DNA of 34,021 nt from an uncultured Oscillibacter sp. GTDB taxonomy: Bacteria > Bacillota > Clostridia > Oscillospirales > Oscillospiraceae. Location of the stretch: the NCBI GenBank assembly GCA_910588005.1, contig CAJUQM010000031.1, positions 1 through 34,021 on the forward strand, given 5' to 3'. Positions 21,226 to 29,522 of this stretch are shown here, one piece after another. Made by a program: the position numbers and the translations under genes. Numbering within the stretch: the first letter of the stretch is position 1; each line of letters begins with the position of its first letter. Below the pieces are notes generated by a model. It worked only from the letters and a program-made list of their open reading frames with translations, had not been told where the DNA came from and did no database searches.

Positions 21226-22254
21226 TCAGTATAAAAACATGGCGTCGCCAAAGGAGAAAAATCGGTATCTCTCCCGGACGGCCTCCTGATAGGCGGCCAG
21301 CACATGTTCCCTCCCGGCAAAGGCGGAAACCAGCATAATAAGGGTGCTCTCCGGCAGATGGAAGTTGGTCACCAGGGCGTCCGTCACCTTGAAGCGGTAG
21401 CCGGGATAGATGTAGATGTCCGTCCAGCCGCTTTTGGCCTCCATGTGTCCGTCCTCCCCCGCCCAGGACTCCAACGTCCGGCAGGAGGTAGTGCCCACAC
21501 AGACGCACCGGCCCCCAGAGGCCTTTGTCTGATTGATCAGGTCCGCTGTCTCCTGAGACAGGATGCAGTACTCGCTATGCATGGCGTGATCTGTAATGTT
21601 TTCTTCCTTTACGGGTCTAAATGTACCCAGCCCTACATGGAGAGTTACATAACCAATTTCCACACCTTTTGTCTGGATGGTCCGCAACAGCTCCGGCGTG
21701 AAGTGCAGCCCCGCCGTAGGAGCCGCCGCACTGCCGGTGTGCCTGGAATAGACGGTTTGATACCGCTCCCGGTCCTGCAGCTCTGCTTTGATATAAGGCG
21801 GCAGCGGCATCTTTCCCAAACGTTCTAAGACTTCCAAAAAGATGCCCTGGTATACAAAATGAACCAGTCGATTACCGTCTTCAAGCTCACCAACGACCTC
21901 TGCCGTAAGTTCCCCCTCTCCAAAGGACAACTTTGCCCCCAAACGCATTTTTCTGCCGGGCCGCACCAGACATTCCCAAGTCCCCATTCCCCGGTCCGCC
22001 AGCAGCAGCACTTCGCAGGCTCCACCTCCGGGCAGCCGCTGTCCCAGAAGCCGGGCGGGAAGCACCCGGGAGTCATTTAAAATTATGCAGTCACCTGAAC
22101 GCAGAAAATCCGGCAGTTCATAGAAATGGCAATGCCCGGTCTTACCGGTCACCCGATCCAACGTCATCAGCCGGGAGGCGTCCCGCCTTTCGATAGGCGT
22201 TTGGGCAATCAGTTCCTCAGGGAGGTCATAGTAAAAATCACTGGTTTTCATCAT
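21226..22254 (-). CDS. queA: S-adenosylmethionine:tRNA ribosyltransferase-isomerase
   Basis: QueA transfers the ribosyl part of SAM to preQ1-34 in tRNA, making epoxyqueuosine, the step after Tgt. About 342 residues. Recognisable segments: FYYDLPEELIAQTPIERRDASRLM at the N-terminus (kept here as the family's opening), DCIILNDSRVLPARL, the PTAGLHFT motif with GYVTLHVGLGTFRPV, and NFHLPESTLIMLVSAFAG at the C-terminus. The start is set at the ATG at 22254, the first of two adjacent ATG codons; an in-frame TTG at 22272 would overlap the spoIID-like gene, and the ribosome binding site is weak, so the start is uncertain by up to six codons. Confidence 0.95.
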   Translation of the reverse strand: MMKTSDFYYDLPEELIAQTPIERRDASRLMTLDRVTGKTGHCHFYELPDFLRSGDCIILNDSRVLPARLLGQRLPGGGACEVLLLADRGMGTWECLVRPGRKMRLGAKLSFGEGELTAEVVGELEDGNRLVHFVYQGIFLEVLERLGKMPLPPYIKAELQDRERYQTVYSRHTGSAAAPTAGLHFTPELLRTIQTKGVEIGYVTLHVGLGTFRPVKEENITDHAMHSEYCILSQETADLINQTKASGGRCVCVGTTSCRTLESWAGEDGHMEAKSGWTDIYIYPGYRFKVTDALVTNFHLPESTLIMLVSAFAGREHVLAAYQEAVRERYRFFSFGDAMFLY

Positions 22255-22265
22255 GTTTCCGTTCT

Positions 22266-23942
22266 TCACCAAATGGTGATGTCCGTGTAGTAAAATTCCA
22301 AAATCTCCTGATAGCCGTATCCCTGTTCCGCCATAGCGCGGGCGCCGTACTGACTCATACCCACATTGTGGCCGTTGCCAGTACCGGTAATGGTGAAGCC
22401 GTCGTTGGAGAAACCGGAGCTGGGACGGGAGGTCGTCCCATTCCCGCCGCTGACGGTGGAGATGCCGGAAGAGGAGATTACAGAGGCAGTACTGCCATCC
22501 AGCGTTCCGAGACTCCCCCCCCCGGAGATCACGGAAGCACCGCTCAGTGAGGACAGCTGCCCGCTGCTGGTGACGTAAACTCCACCGCCGCTGCCGGCGC
22601 TGCTGCCATTGATATCAAAGCGCATACTGCGGACGGATTTGTTATAGGTGCTGCTGTAGAAAATGGTGCGGCAGGTATCGCCACTAACAGTAGTGGTACC
22701 ACCACTTCCCTCAAATGTCACCTTTTTTACATTGCCCATAGGGGTGTATTCTGATATATACACATTTCGGACCGTACCAATGGAATACCCTTTCTGCTCC
22801 AGAATCCAGGTGAGTTCCGACGCGCTGTATGTAACAGAGTAGCTGTAATTTGGAATGGTGATCTGCGCCTCATAAGGGTCCATCTTCCCAATTAAATACC
22901 CCGGATTTCCGCCAAACACGTTCGCAGAATCCTCGGTCGCCCCACCGTCAGAAGAGTGGTACACTGCGTCTTTGACCAATTCGCCTTGGTAATACAGGCG
23001 CTCCCCCGCCGTGTTGTCCACAGCCTGATCACTTTGGCTGCTGGGACCGGCACCGCCGCTGCCCAAGCCCCGGTACACCTGGCAATCGGTTCCGTTGCAC
23101 ACGTCAAAGCCGTAAGCCGCCGTATGTTTGCTGTTGCCGTAGAGAAACGTGCGGGCGCAAACAGCCTGGGCCTCCAATGCCGCCAAAGGCCAATCACCGT
23201 TCATCTCGTAAGGAATGACGCCTTTGACATATGTCTCCACATCCACCACGTTCATGACGTTGATGTTCCCGCCGGTGACCCTGGCATATTCAAAGGCCCC
23301 GGCGTATTTATAGCCTTTAAACCAAGTGGAGGTCTCCCCCCGCCATCCCTCTGGCTGTACGCCAAGGTCCCGGGCGCCGCCACAGTCAAACTCAAAGAGA
23401 ATATCCTCTGTTCTCGTTACCGTCACAATCACGCCAGTGGAAGAAGACTGGACCACCTGATCTCCACCATAGCGGTCAATATCGTTTTCCGCCTCAGAGC
23501 GGGACTGGTAGCTGCCAAACCGCGCTACAAACTCCCCAGAAATCCACGCAGGATAGCCGCCGTATTCCCGGGCGGCGTCCTCTGCCTCCTCATAGTCCCG
23601 GAAACCGCCCAGCTCCACATGCCATCCGCCCAAAAAACGGTATCCTCCTGAGGGAATATCCGCGGAATAAGCGCCGCTCCCATTCATATAAATATCTCCA
23701 GCAGCAGTCATGGAGATCTGTGTCTCACCGGTCCGCCCCAAAGAGATAAACTCCCGTTCATCCTCAAAATAGCCAAATTCAAATCCCTCTCCCAGACTGT
23801 TTTCCAAATTAGCAGAGAAGAGCGCATTGGAGCCGTACCACAGCCCCACTTTTACTGTGTCGTTTACCACTGCCGAGGCGGAGACAGCGGACAATGAGAA
23901 AAAAGTCACAACGAACAGGGCTGTCAGCAGTAATTTTTTCAT
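22266..23942 (-). CDS. SpoIID/LytB-domain exported protein
   Basis: 558-residue protein of the SpoIID/LytB family; SpoIID is the lytic transglycosylase of the forespore-engulfment machine. A signal peptide covers about residues 1-24 (MKKLLLTALFVVTFFSLSAV). A SPOR-like region follows at about 100-175 (two copies of a GGW/GEFVA..FGSY..AEND pattern that resembles peptidoglycan-binding repeats). The SpoIID domain begins near 215 and includes VVDVETYVKGVIPYEMNGDW, whose Glu is the likely catalytic residue, then LAALEAQAVCARTF, and it ends with GNGHNVGMSQYGARAMA near 524. A Ser/Gly-rich stretch of about 70 residues (445-514) is inserted before that last motif. GGGAGG lies 4 nt before the ATG at 23942. 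The stop is 12 nt from the queA start, so both are likely in one mRNA. Confidence 0.9.
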   Translation of the reverse strand: MKKLLLTALFVVTFFSLSAVSASAVVNDTVKVGLWYGSNALFSANLENSLGEGFEFGYFEDEREFISLGRTGETQISMTAAGDIYMNGSGAYSADIPSGGYRFLGGWHVELGGFRDYEEAEDAAREYGGYPAWISGEFVARFGSYQSRSEAENDIDRYGGDQVVQSSSTGVIVTVTRTEDILFEFDCGGARDLGVQPEGWRGETSTWFKGYKYAGAFEYARVTGGNINVMNVVDVETYVKGVIPYEMNGDWPLAALEAQAVCARTFLYGNSKHTAAYGFDVCNGTDCQVYRGLGSGGAGPSSQSDQAVDNTAGERLYYQGELVKDAVYHSSDGGATEDSANVFGGNPGYLIGKMDPYEAQITIPNYSYSVTYSASELTWILEQKGYSIGTVRNVYISEYTPMGNVKKVTFEGSGGTTTVSGDTCRTIFYSSTYNKSVRSMRFDINGSSAGSGGGVYVTSSGQLSSLSGASVISGGGSLGTLDGSTASVISSSGISTVSGGNGTTSRPSSGFSNDGFTITGTGNGHNVGMSQYGARAMAEQGYGYQEILEFYYTDITIW

Positions 23943-23965
23943 GGAACCTCCCGATTGCACCGGCC

Positions 23966-23994
23966 TTGACGGAACAAAGAAAGCATGTTACTAT
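23966..23994 (+). promoter_or_regulatory. Promoter of asd-dapA
   Basis: TTGACG (23966-23971), 17-nt spacer, TACTAT (23989-23994). It lies in the divergent gap between the spoIID-like gene and asd and leaves a leader of about 120 nt that does not match the lysine riboswitch consensus. Confidence 0.6.
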
Positions 23995-24120
23995 ACATAC
24001 AAATGTCCGCCTTAGGAGTACAAGGCCGATTTTTCCTTAATAAATGTCATTATAGTACAAAACGGCGCCGGAAGCAACATAAAAAGACGGCGGAACAAAT
24101 ACAAGCAGGAGGAGCATAGT

Positions 24121-25212
24121 ATGAAGCAGTATAAAGTGGGTATTATTGGCTGTACCGGTATGGTAGGCCAACGCTTTGTCACTTTGATGGAGAATCATCC
24201 CTGGTTTCAGTTGACCGCTGTGGCCGCCAGTGCCCGCAGCACTGGAAAAACCTATGGCGAGGCCGTAGAAGGCCGCTGGGCCATGACGCGTCCCATTCCC
24301 CAGGAAGCCCGGGGGCTGACGGTTTTGGATGCGGACGCCGATGCGGAAAAGATGGCGGAGCAGGTGGATTTTTGCTTCTGTGCCGTAGACATGAAAAAAG
24401 AAGAGATCCGCGCATTGGAAGAGCGGTATGCCAAGCTGGAGTGCCCCATCGTCTCCAACAACTCCGCCCACCGCTGGACGGAAGACGTGCCTATGGTGGT
24501 ACCGGAGATCAACGCAGAGCACTTGGCGGTGATTGAGGCTCAGCGCAATCGCCTGGGAACCAAGCGGGGGTTTATTGCGGTGAAGTCCAACTGCTCTCTC
24601 CAGAGTTATGTCCCCGCCCTGCATCCCCTTTTGAAATACGGTCTGGATCAGGTTCTCGTCTGTACCTATCAGGCCATTTCCGGCGCCGGCAAAACCTTTG
24701 CGCGCTGGCCGGAGATGGTGGATAACTGCATCCCGTATATTGGCGGTGAGGAGGAGAAGAGCGAACAAGAACCCCTGAAACTCTGGGGTAAGGTGGATCA
24801 TGGCAAAATCGTTAACGCCGCCGGTCCCTCTATTACGGCGCAGTGCTTCCGGGTGGCCTGTCAGGATGGCCACATGGCGGCTGTCTTTATGAAGTTCAAA
24901 GAAGGCCGCACTCCCTCTCTTGAGCAGATCAAATCCGACTGGGCCGCCTTCCGGGGTCCCGCTCAGGAGTTGAACCTTCCCTCCGCCCCCAAACAATTTC
25001 TCCATTACTTTGAGGAACCGGACCGTCCACAGACCCGGCTGGACCGCAATCTGGAAAATGGCATGGCGGTCTCTCTGGGCCGCCTTCGGACGGACTCTCA
25101 ATATGACTACAAGTTTGTGGGTCTAAGCCATAATACCCTGCGGGGTGCGGCCGGCGGCGCGGTGCTGTTGGCTGAACTGCTGTGCGCCAGGGGATACATT
25201 GATGCAAAATAG
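24121..25212 (+). CDS. asd: Aspartate-semialdehyde dehydrogenase
   Basis: NADPH-dependent enzyme that makes aspartate semialdehyde from aspartyl phosphate, the branch point to lysine, diaminopimelate, threonine and methionine. 363 residues. The N-terminal Rossmann motif is GIIGCTGMVGQRFV; the catalytic cysteine is in VKSNCSLQSYV, with the substrate base His likely in the CQDGHMAAVFMKF region. Its motif set (SNNSAHRW, PEIN, YQAISGAGK) is that of the archaeal/fungal-type subgroup, not the enterobacterial type. AGGAGG lies about 8 nt before the ATG. dapA follows after 146 nt; lysC and dapB are not in the window. Confidence 0.95.
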   Translation: MKQYKVGIIGCTGMVGQRFVTLMENHPWFQLTAVAASARSTGKTYGEAVEGRWAMTRPIPQEARGLTVLDADADAEKMAEQVDFCFCAVDMKKEEIRALEERYAKLECPIVSNNSAHRWTEDVPMVVPEINAEHLAVIEAQRNRLGTKRGFIAVKSNCSLQSYVPALHPLLKYGLDQVLVCTYQAISGAGKTFARWPEMVDNCIPYIGGEEEKSEQEPLKLWGKVDHGKIVNAAGPSITAQCFRVACQDGHMAAVFMKFKEGRTPSLEQIKSDWAAFRGPAQELNLPSAPKQFLHYFEEPDRPQTRLDRNLENGMAVSLGRLRTDSQYDYKFVGLSHNTLRGAAGGAVLLAELLCARGYIDAK

Positions 25213-25358
25213 CCGAATTACCGCTTCTGCCAAAGAGACGTTTCTGGAAGGCCAAAAGACTCTCTTGAAATTGGGAACGGGAGGAAAACAATTTTGCTTC
25301 CGGCTGATGTGACGTCTGAATTTCTCATTCCCAAATCTGAAAAAAAGGGGTGTGCTTT

Positions 25359-26252
25359 GTGAAAGAACCGATCTTTACCGGTTCCGGCGTGGCCATCGCC
25401 ACGCCCTTCACGAAAGATGGTGTTGACTTTGACACTTTGGGAGAGATGCTGGACTTTCAACTCAAGGAGGGGACGGACGCCGTCGTCGCCTGCGGCACCA
25501 CAGGGGAGGCCAGCACCATGACGCCGCAGGAACGGATTCAGGTGATTGAATTCTGTGTAGACCGTGTGAACGGCAGGGTTCCCGTTATCGCCGGATCCGG
25601 TTCCAACTCCACAGAGGTTTCCGTTTCTCTCTCAAACGATGCGGAAAAGGCAGGCGCCGACGGACTGCTATTAGTAACCCCCTATTACAACAAAGCCAGC
25701 CAAGAAGGGTTGATTAGGCACTACCGGGCGATTGCCGACAAAGTGTCTCTCCCCTGCATCCTCTACAATGTGCCTTCCCGCACCGGGGTTTCTATCGCGC
25801 CGGGTACTTATGCGGAGTTGGCAAAGCACCCCAATATTATTGGCACTAAGGAAGCCAGCGGAGACCTGGGAAAGATTCAGCAAACCCGGAACCTGTGTCT
25901 GGAGGATTTCTACATCTGGTCGGGTAACGACGATGAAACCGTGCCAATCTGCACGCTGGGAGGCATCGGCGTCATTTCGGTAATCGCCAACATTATTCCC
26001 GCCGAGATGCATACTCTGACCCAGCTGTGTTTAGATAATGACTTTTCTGCCGCCGGAAAGTTGCAGTTATATCTAAAGGATTTCTGTGACGCCATGTTCT
26101 GTGAAGTGAACCCTATTCCTGTGAAAACGGCGCTGAAACTGCTGGGCTGGAGAATGGGGGACCTGCGTCTGCCGCTCTGCCCGCCCGGTGAGACAAATCT
26201 GGCACGAATTCGGGAGACCCTGGTGAAATATGCGCTGCTTCCGGCAGAATAA
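25359..26252 (+). CDS. dapA: 4-hydroxy-tetrahydrodipicolinate synthase
   Basis: Condenses pyruvate with aspartate semialdehyde in the lysine, diaminopimelate and dipicolinate pathway. 297 residues. The Schiff-base lysine is in GTKEASGD, the proton-shuttling Tyr in LYNVPSRTG, with the upstream ACGTTGEASTMT and Thr-Thr pair also present. The start is GTG at 25359 (MKEPIFTGSGVA), with AAAAGGGG 8 nt upstream; the GTG at 25350 overlaps that site. It uses the product of the preceding asd gene; dipicolinate from this pathway also serves spore dormancy. The 146-nt gap before it contains TTGGGAA (25271-25277) and its complement (25328-25334), so the leader may fold. Confidence 0.95.
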   Translation: MKEPIFTGSGVAIATPFTKDGVDFDTLGEMLDFQLKEGTDAVVACGTTGEASTMTPQERIQVIEFCVDRVNGRVPVIAGSGSNSTEVSVSLSNDAEKAGADGLLLVTPYYNKASQEGLIRHYRAIADKVSLPCILYNVPSRTGVSIAPGTYAELAKHPNIIGTKEASGDLGKIQQTRNLCLEDFYIWSGNDDETVPICTLGGIGVISVIANIIPAEMHTLTQLCLDNDFSAAGKLQLYLKDFCDAMFCEVNPIPVKTALKLLGWRMGDLRLPLCPPGETNLARIRETLVKYALLPAE

Positions 26253-26254
26253 GT

Positions 26255-26282
26255 GTGCAGGCGGGGACTTCCCCGCCTGCGC
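26255..26282. terminator. Hairpin between dapA and the exported-protein gene
   Basis: GTGCAGGCGGGG and CCCCGCCTGCGC (one G-T pair) enclose ACTT; the stem lies between convergent genes and overlaps neither stop codon. The T-run after it is weak (TCATTCTT). Confidence 0.65.
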
Positions 26283-27491
26283 TCATTCTTCGATCCCCTG
26301 TTCATTTTTCCACTCCGCCTCCATCCGGTAAACGGTCTCCTCCAGCGCCTCCCGGCTATCTAGCCGCAGGGCGCCGCCAAATGGATAAGACTGTATCTGA
26401 AGCCCAGGAATATTGGACTGGAATTCCCCATCCTCGGTACTTATCAGCAGAGTGCTGTACTCCAAATACCCATGGAGGTCCCAGAGAAAACCTACCAGGG
26501 CATCCACATCATATTGGTGTCCCTCCATGCGAAAATTGCAATCCCAGATTACGCTGTTTTCATGGAGAATCTGCTCAATGCCGGCGGCATTGAGCGAGAT
26601 TACCTGAAATGAATAGTCCGCCCATCCCTGATACATGGTTGGATGATACCGGATCAGATAGTCCTGCCCGTCTATAGAGCAGGCAAAAATGCTTGTCCAA
26701 CCAATATGGGCGGTGTGCGCTCCCACCTCCCACAGAGTGTTGCCCTCCTCGCCCACCACGGCAAGAGTGTAGGCAGCCGCGCCGGGATCACTCCGTCCAG
26801 ACTCTCTGACAGCGGTCAATTCCACTGTTTCCAACACACCATCATGGTCAAAGTCATAGCCGTCCGGAAGAATCTCCGTCACCGGTTCCCAAGATTGACC
26901 TGTAATTGTTCCGTCCTCCGTGGAAAATGTACAGAGATAGCGCTTTGGGGGATCTTCACTACCCCGGCCGACCGTCAAATTCAGCGTATATTCATCTTGC
27001 CACTCTCCCCACGGTTCACTATAAGGCAAAAATGTGTATTCCGGAATAGGATTTCCGTCCGGTAGGGCAAATTCCCAGCTGGTCCAATTCTCCGTCTCAA
27101 AAACCGTCACGGAACACCAGGTTCGGGCCGACCGGGCCAAAGCCAAAAAACCGTCCTCGGGTGACCAGAGGGCTTCTTGGCTTACCATACCCCTGTCTTC
27201 CCACACGACCTCGTCCGTAGAGCGGTTTACCACCTGGATTTTCTCCGGAACCCGGACACCGCTGACATAGGAATCCGTGGCACCTACAGTCCGGACCAGA
27301 AATCTCTGGTTGTGGGAGATCGTCTCCCCTTCCACAACTGCCAGAGGCACGGAAGACAGAAATTCCATATAGGCGTCTTCTCCCTCCAGCGGGTCCTTCG
27401 CCGTCTCTAGTGGGTAGTTTGAAACCGCAAAAATCGTTCCCGCTGCCAGCAGAAGCAATATACACAGTCCGACAATCTGTTCTCTTTTCAC
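26283..27491 (-). CDS. Exported protein of unknown function
   Basis: 402 residues. The N-terminus has a basic start and one hydrophobic segment (VGLCILLLLAAGTIFAV, about 6-22) that can be a signal peptide or anchor; there is no lipobox cysteine. The rest is beta-rich with many Trp and Gly, and includes WSPEDGFLALA, a repeat-like pattern as in beta-propeller proteins, and a calcium-loop-like DYDFDHDGVLETVEL near residue 210. No family was recognised. The start is GTG at 27491, with GGGGGG 6 nt before it. Upstream are a promoter and five phased heptamers (27563-27611). Confidence 0.8.
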   Translation of the reverse strand: MKREQIVGLCILLLLAAGTIFAVSNYPLETAKDPLEGEDAYMEFLSSVPLAVVEGETISHNQRFLVRTVGATDSYVSGVRVPEKIQVVNRSTDEVVWEDRGMVSQEALWSPEDGFLALARSARTWCSVTVFETENWTSWEFALPDGNPIPEYTFLPYSEPWGEWQDEYTLNLTVGRGSEDPPKRYLCTFSTEDGTITGQSWEPVTEILPDGYDFDHDGVLETVELTAVRESGRSDPGAAAYTLAVVGEEGNTLWEVGAHTAHIGWTSIFACSIDGQDYLIRYHPTMYQGWADYSFQVISLNAAGIEQILHENSVIWDCNFRMEGHQYDVDALVGFLWDLHGYLEYSTLLISTEDGEFQSNIPGLQIQSYPFGGALRLDSREALEETVYRMEAEWKNEQGIEE

Positions 27492-27523
27492 CGCGATCCC
27501 CCCGTATTTCCGTCGATGAGGAG

Positions 27524-27552
27524 AGTATAGAAGAAAAAAAGTATTATGTCCA
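27524..27552 (-). promoter_or_regulatory. Promoter of the exported-protein gene
   Basis: TGGACA (27547-27552 on the minus strand), 17-nt spacer, TATACT (27524-27529), about 32 nt before the start codon. The heptamer array begins 11 bp upstream of its -35 box. Confidence 0.6.
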
Positions 27553-27562
27553 CCTCGACCCG

Positions 27563-27611
27563 GTTACAGAGAAGTGACAGGTCAGTAACAGAAGTAACGG
27601 CATGGTTACAG
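27563..27611 (-). promoter_or_regulatory. Array of 11-bp-phased heptamers, candidate activator operator
   Basis: On the plus strand GTTACAG, GTGACAG and GTAACAG start at 27563, 27574 and 27585, exactly 11 bp apart; GTAACGG and GTTACAG follow at 27594 and 27605, again 11 bp apart. Read on the minus strand they are CTGTNAC units, similar in form and period to the sites of PhoB/OmpR-class regulators. They lie immediately upstream of the promoter at 27524-27552. Confidence 0.65.
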
Positions 27612-27650
27612 GAAAAAGTGGGAAGAGCTATGGCTCTTCCCACTTTTTCC
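27611..27650. terminator. Terminator of tyrS
   Basis: GGAAAAAGTGGGAAGAGC and its exact complement GCTCTTCCCACTTTTTCC (18 bp) enclose TATG. The stem carries its own T-run and begins right after the tyrS stop. Confidence 0.85.
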
Positions 27651-28877
27651 TCATTTAATAAGGACTCGGTGATAGACTTTTTTGCCCTTTTTGATAATAA
27701 CGCCCTCTCCTTCAAAGTCGGACCGGTCAAAGGTTTCGCCGATATCCGCCACCTTTCGGTCATTGACGGCCATTCCCCCCTGCTGGATCAGCCTCCGGGC
27801 CTCACCATTAGAGGGACAGAGTCCGCAAGCCACCAGCAGGTTGATGGCGCCAATCTTTCCACCGTCAAACTTTCCAGCATCCAGCTCCGTAGTGGGCATA
27901 TGCGCTGTGGAGCCGCCGCCGGAGAACAGGCCGCGGGCGGTTTCCTGCGCGTTGACGGCCTCCTCTTCCCCATGAACCAGCTTGGTCAGCTCATAGGCCA
28001 GGATCTCTTTGGCCCGGTTCAGCTGGCTTCCCTCCCACTTGTCCATCTCGTCGATCTGCTCCAGGGGGAGGAATGTCAGCATCCGAATGCACTTGAGAAC
28101 ATCATTATCCCCCACATTCCGCCAGTACTGGTAGAATTCAAAGGGACTGGTCTTGTTGGGATCCAGCCAAACCGCGCCCTTGGCAGTCTTGCCCATCTTC
28201 TTACCCTCGGAATTCATCAGGAGGGTAATGGTCATGGCATAGGCATCTTTGCCCAGCTTACGGCGGATCAGCTCCGTGCCGCCCAGCATGTTGCTCCACT
28301 GGTCGTCTCCGCCGAACTGCATGTTGCAGCCCAAGGTCTGGAACATGTGGTAGAAGTCATAGGACTGCATGATCATATAGTTGAACTCCAGGAAACTGAG
28401 TCCTTTTTCCATCCGCTGTTTGTAGCACTCGGCCCGCAGCATATTGTTCACAGAGAAGCAGGCGCCTACCTCCCGCAGCAGCTCTACGTAATTCAACTTC
28501 ATCAGCCACTCAGCGTTATTGACCATAATGGCCTTCCCCTCGCCAAAATCAATAAACCGCTCCATCTGCTTTTTAAAGCAGTCACAATTGTGCTGAATCG
28601 TCTCGCTTGTCATCATCTGGCGCATATCTGTGCGGCCGGAGGGATCGCCGATCATGCCGGTACCTCCGCCGATCAGGGCAATGGGCCGGTTTCCCGCCAT
28701 CTGGAGGCGCTTCATCAAACACAAGGCCATAAAGTGGCCCACATGCAGAGAGTCCGCCGTGGGGTCAAACCCAATATAAAATACCGCCTTGCCATTGTCC
28801 ACCAGCTCCTTGATCTCCGCCTCGTCCGTTACCTGGGCAATCAGCCCGCGGGCTTGCAATTCCTCATAACAGGTCAT
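27651..28877 (-). CDS. tyrS: Tyrosyl-tRNA synthetase
   Basis: Charges tRNA-Tyr. 408 residues, the normal length. The class I signature is in DPTADSLHVGHFMAL (HIGH form HVGH), the tyrosine pocket includes NYMIMQSYDFY and QFGGDDQWSNM, and the second signature is KKMGKTAKGAVWLD, the KFGKT-like form used by bacterial TyrRS. A C-terminal S4 RNA-binding domain ends the protein. AAAGGAG lies 9 nt before the ATG. Preceded by a T-box leader. Confidence 0.97.
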   Translation of the reverse strand: MTCYEELQARGLIAQVTDEAEIKELVDNGKAVFYIGFDPTADSLHVGHFMALCLMKRLQMAGNRPIALIGGGTGMIGDPSGRTDMRQMMTSETIQHNCDCFKKQMERFIDFGEGKAIMVNNAEWLMKLNYVELLREVGACFSVNNMLRAECYKQRMEKGLSFLEFNYMIMQSYDFYHMFQTLGCNMQFGGDDQWSNMLGGTELIRRKLGKDAYAMTITLLMNSEGKKMGKTAKGAVWLDPNKTSPFEFYQYWRNVGDNDVLKCIRMLTFLPLEQIDEMDKWEGSQLNRAKEILAYELTKLVHGEEEAVNAQETARGLFSGGGSTAHMPTTELDAGKFDGGKIGAINLLVACGLCPSNGEARRLIQQGGMAVNDRKVADIGETFDRSDFEGEGVIIKKGKKVYHRVLIK

Positions 28878-28894
28878 AACTCTCTTCTCCTTTT

Positions 28895-29190
28895 GTCAAA
28901 CTAAATTCGCCCTCTGTCCCGGGCAGGGACAGAGGGCGAAACAAATTTCGCGGTACCACCTCTGGTTCGCCGTCTCCTCGCGGAACCGGCCTCGTGGAGT
29001 GCCAACACACTCCTGCGCGGTAACGGGCGCACCCGGAGCACGCCTACTGAGTCACTTCAAAAAGGACCGTTGGGGTGCCGGCTCCAAGGGGTATTCTCCG
29101 TCCGGCACTCTCCCCTTTTCAGCGGACAGGGTCTCTCTGTGCAGCTCCAGGACAGATACTATTCCTCTTCTTCGCCATATCGTGAAATGC
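28895..29190 (-). promoter_or_regulatory. T-box riboswitch of tyrS (Tyr specifier)
   Basis: A T-box leader on the minus strand. Stem I has the AGUA-type element early, AGAGAG at about 29130, GCUGAAA and then GAAUACCCC with UGGAGCC after it. The codon in the specifier loop is UAC (29091-29093), which is tyrosine, matching the downstream gene. The T-box itself is AGAGGUGGUACCGCG (28949-28963); the UGGU bulge has U to pair with the A at the discriminator position of tRNA-Tyr. A terminator at 28902-28940 competes with the antiterminator. Uncharged tRNA-Tyr should relieve termination and raise tyrS expression. Confidence 0.95.
28902..28940 (-). terminator. T-box terminator of tyrS
   Basis: On the minus strand TTCGCCCTCTGTCCC and GGGACAGAGGGCGAA form a perfect 15-bp stem with a 5-nt loop, followed by TTTAGTTT. 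Formation competes with the antiterminator containing the T-box. Confidence 0.92.
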
Positions 29191-29219
29191 ATTCTACCCG
29201 AAAATTCTTAGATTGTCAA
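29191..29219 (-). promoter_or_regulatory. tyrS T-box promoter
   Basis: A perfect TTGACA (29214-29219 on the minus strand), 17-nt spacer, TAGAAT (29191-29196). Confidence 0.85.
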
Positions 29220-29438
29220 TAACCCTTTCGGCCTGATCTAAGAAATATTTGAAAGGGTAGATATTTTATTTTGTCCCAAAGGGGAACTCTATCATACATT
29301 GTTTCTTTACTTCTTGCAAATTAGAACTGAGGAATACCCGAACAGTCTGACAAAATATTGATAAAATCAACTTGATATAATGCGTATTTTGAAAATAATT
29401 CAAGGCTCTTTCGGGCTTTTTCAGCGAGAACAGGTAAG

Positions 29439-29513
29439 CGGGGCCTCCCTGCGGCCCCGGCTGATCTGGAGAGCGATATTCATTGAAAGGACCGGCGGTT
29501 AAACCGCCGGTCC
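29439..29513. terminator. Hairpins after recN; rest of the gap empty
   Basis: GGACCGGCGGTT (29489-29500) and AACCGCCGGTCC (29502-29513) form a near-perfect 12-bp stem just after the recN stop; a second stem GGGGCC/GGCCCC lies at 29439-29459. Neither has a strong T-run. The remainder of 29220-29522 is AT-rich and holds no gene I can support. Confidence 0.65.
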
Positions 29514-29522
29514 ACGCCCTCA

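Noticed and set aside
25213..25358. Lysine riboswitch before dapA
   Set aside because: The conserved lysine-aptamer segments are not present in this short gap.
27546..28904. Plus-strand 452-codon open frame
   Set aside because: It lies entirely antisense to tyrS, has no ribosome binding site and the amino-acid pattern of an opposite-frame shadow.
29341..29400. Plus-strand promoter at TATAAT 29376-29381
   Set aside because: No -35 box at 16-18 nt and no gene downstream on the plus strand.
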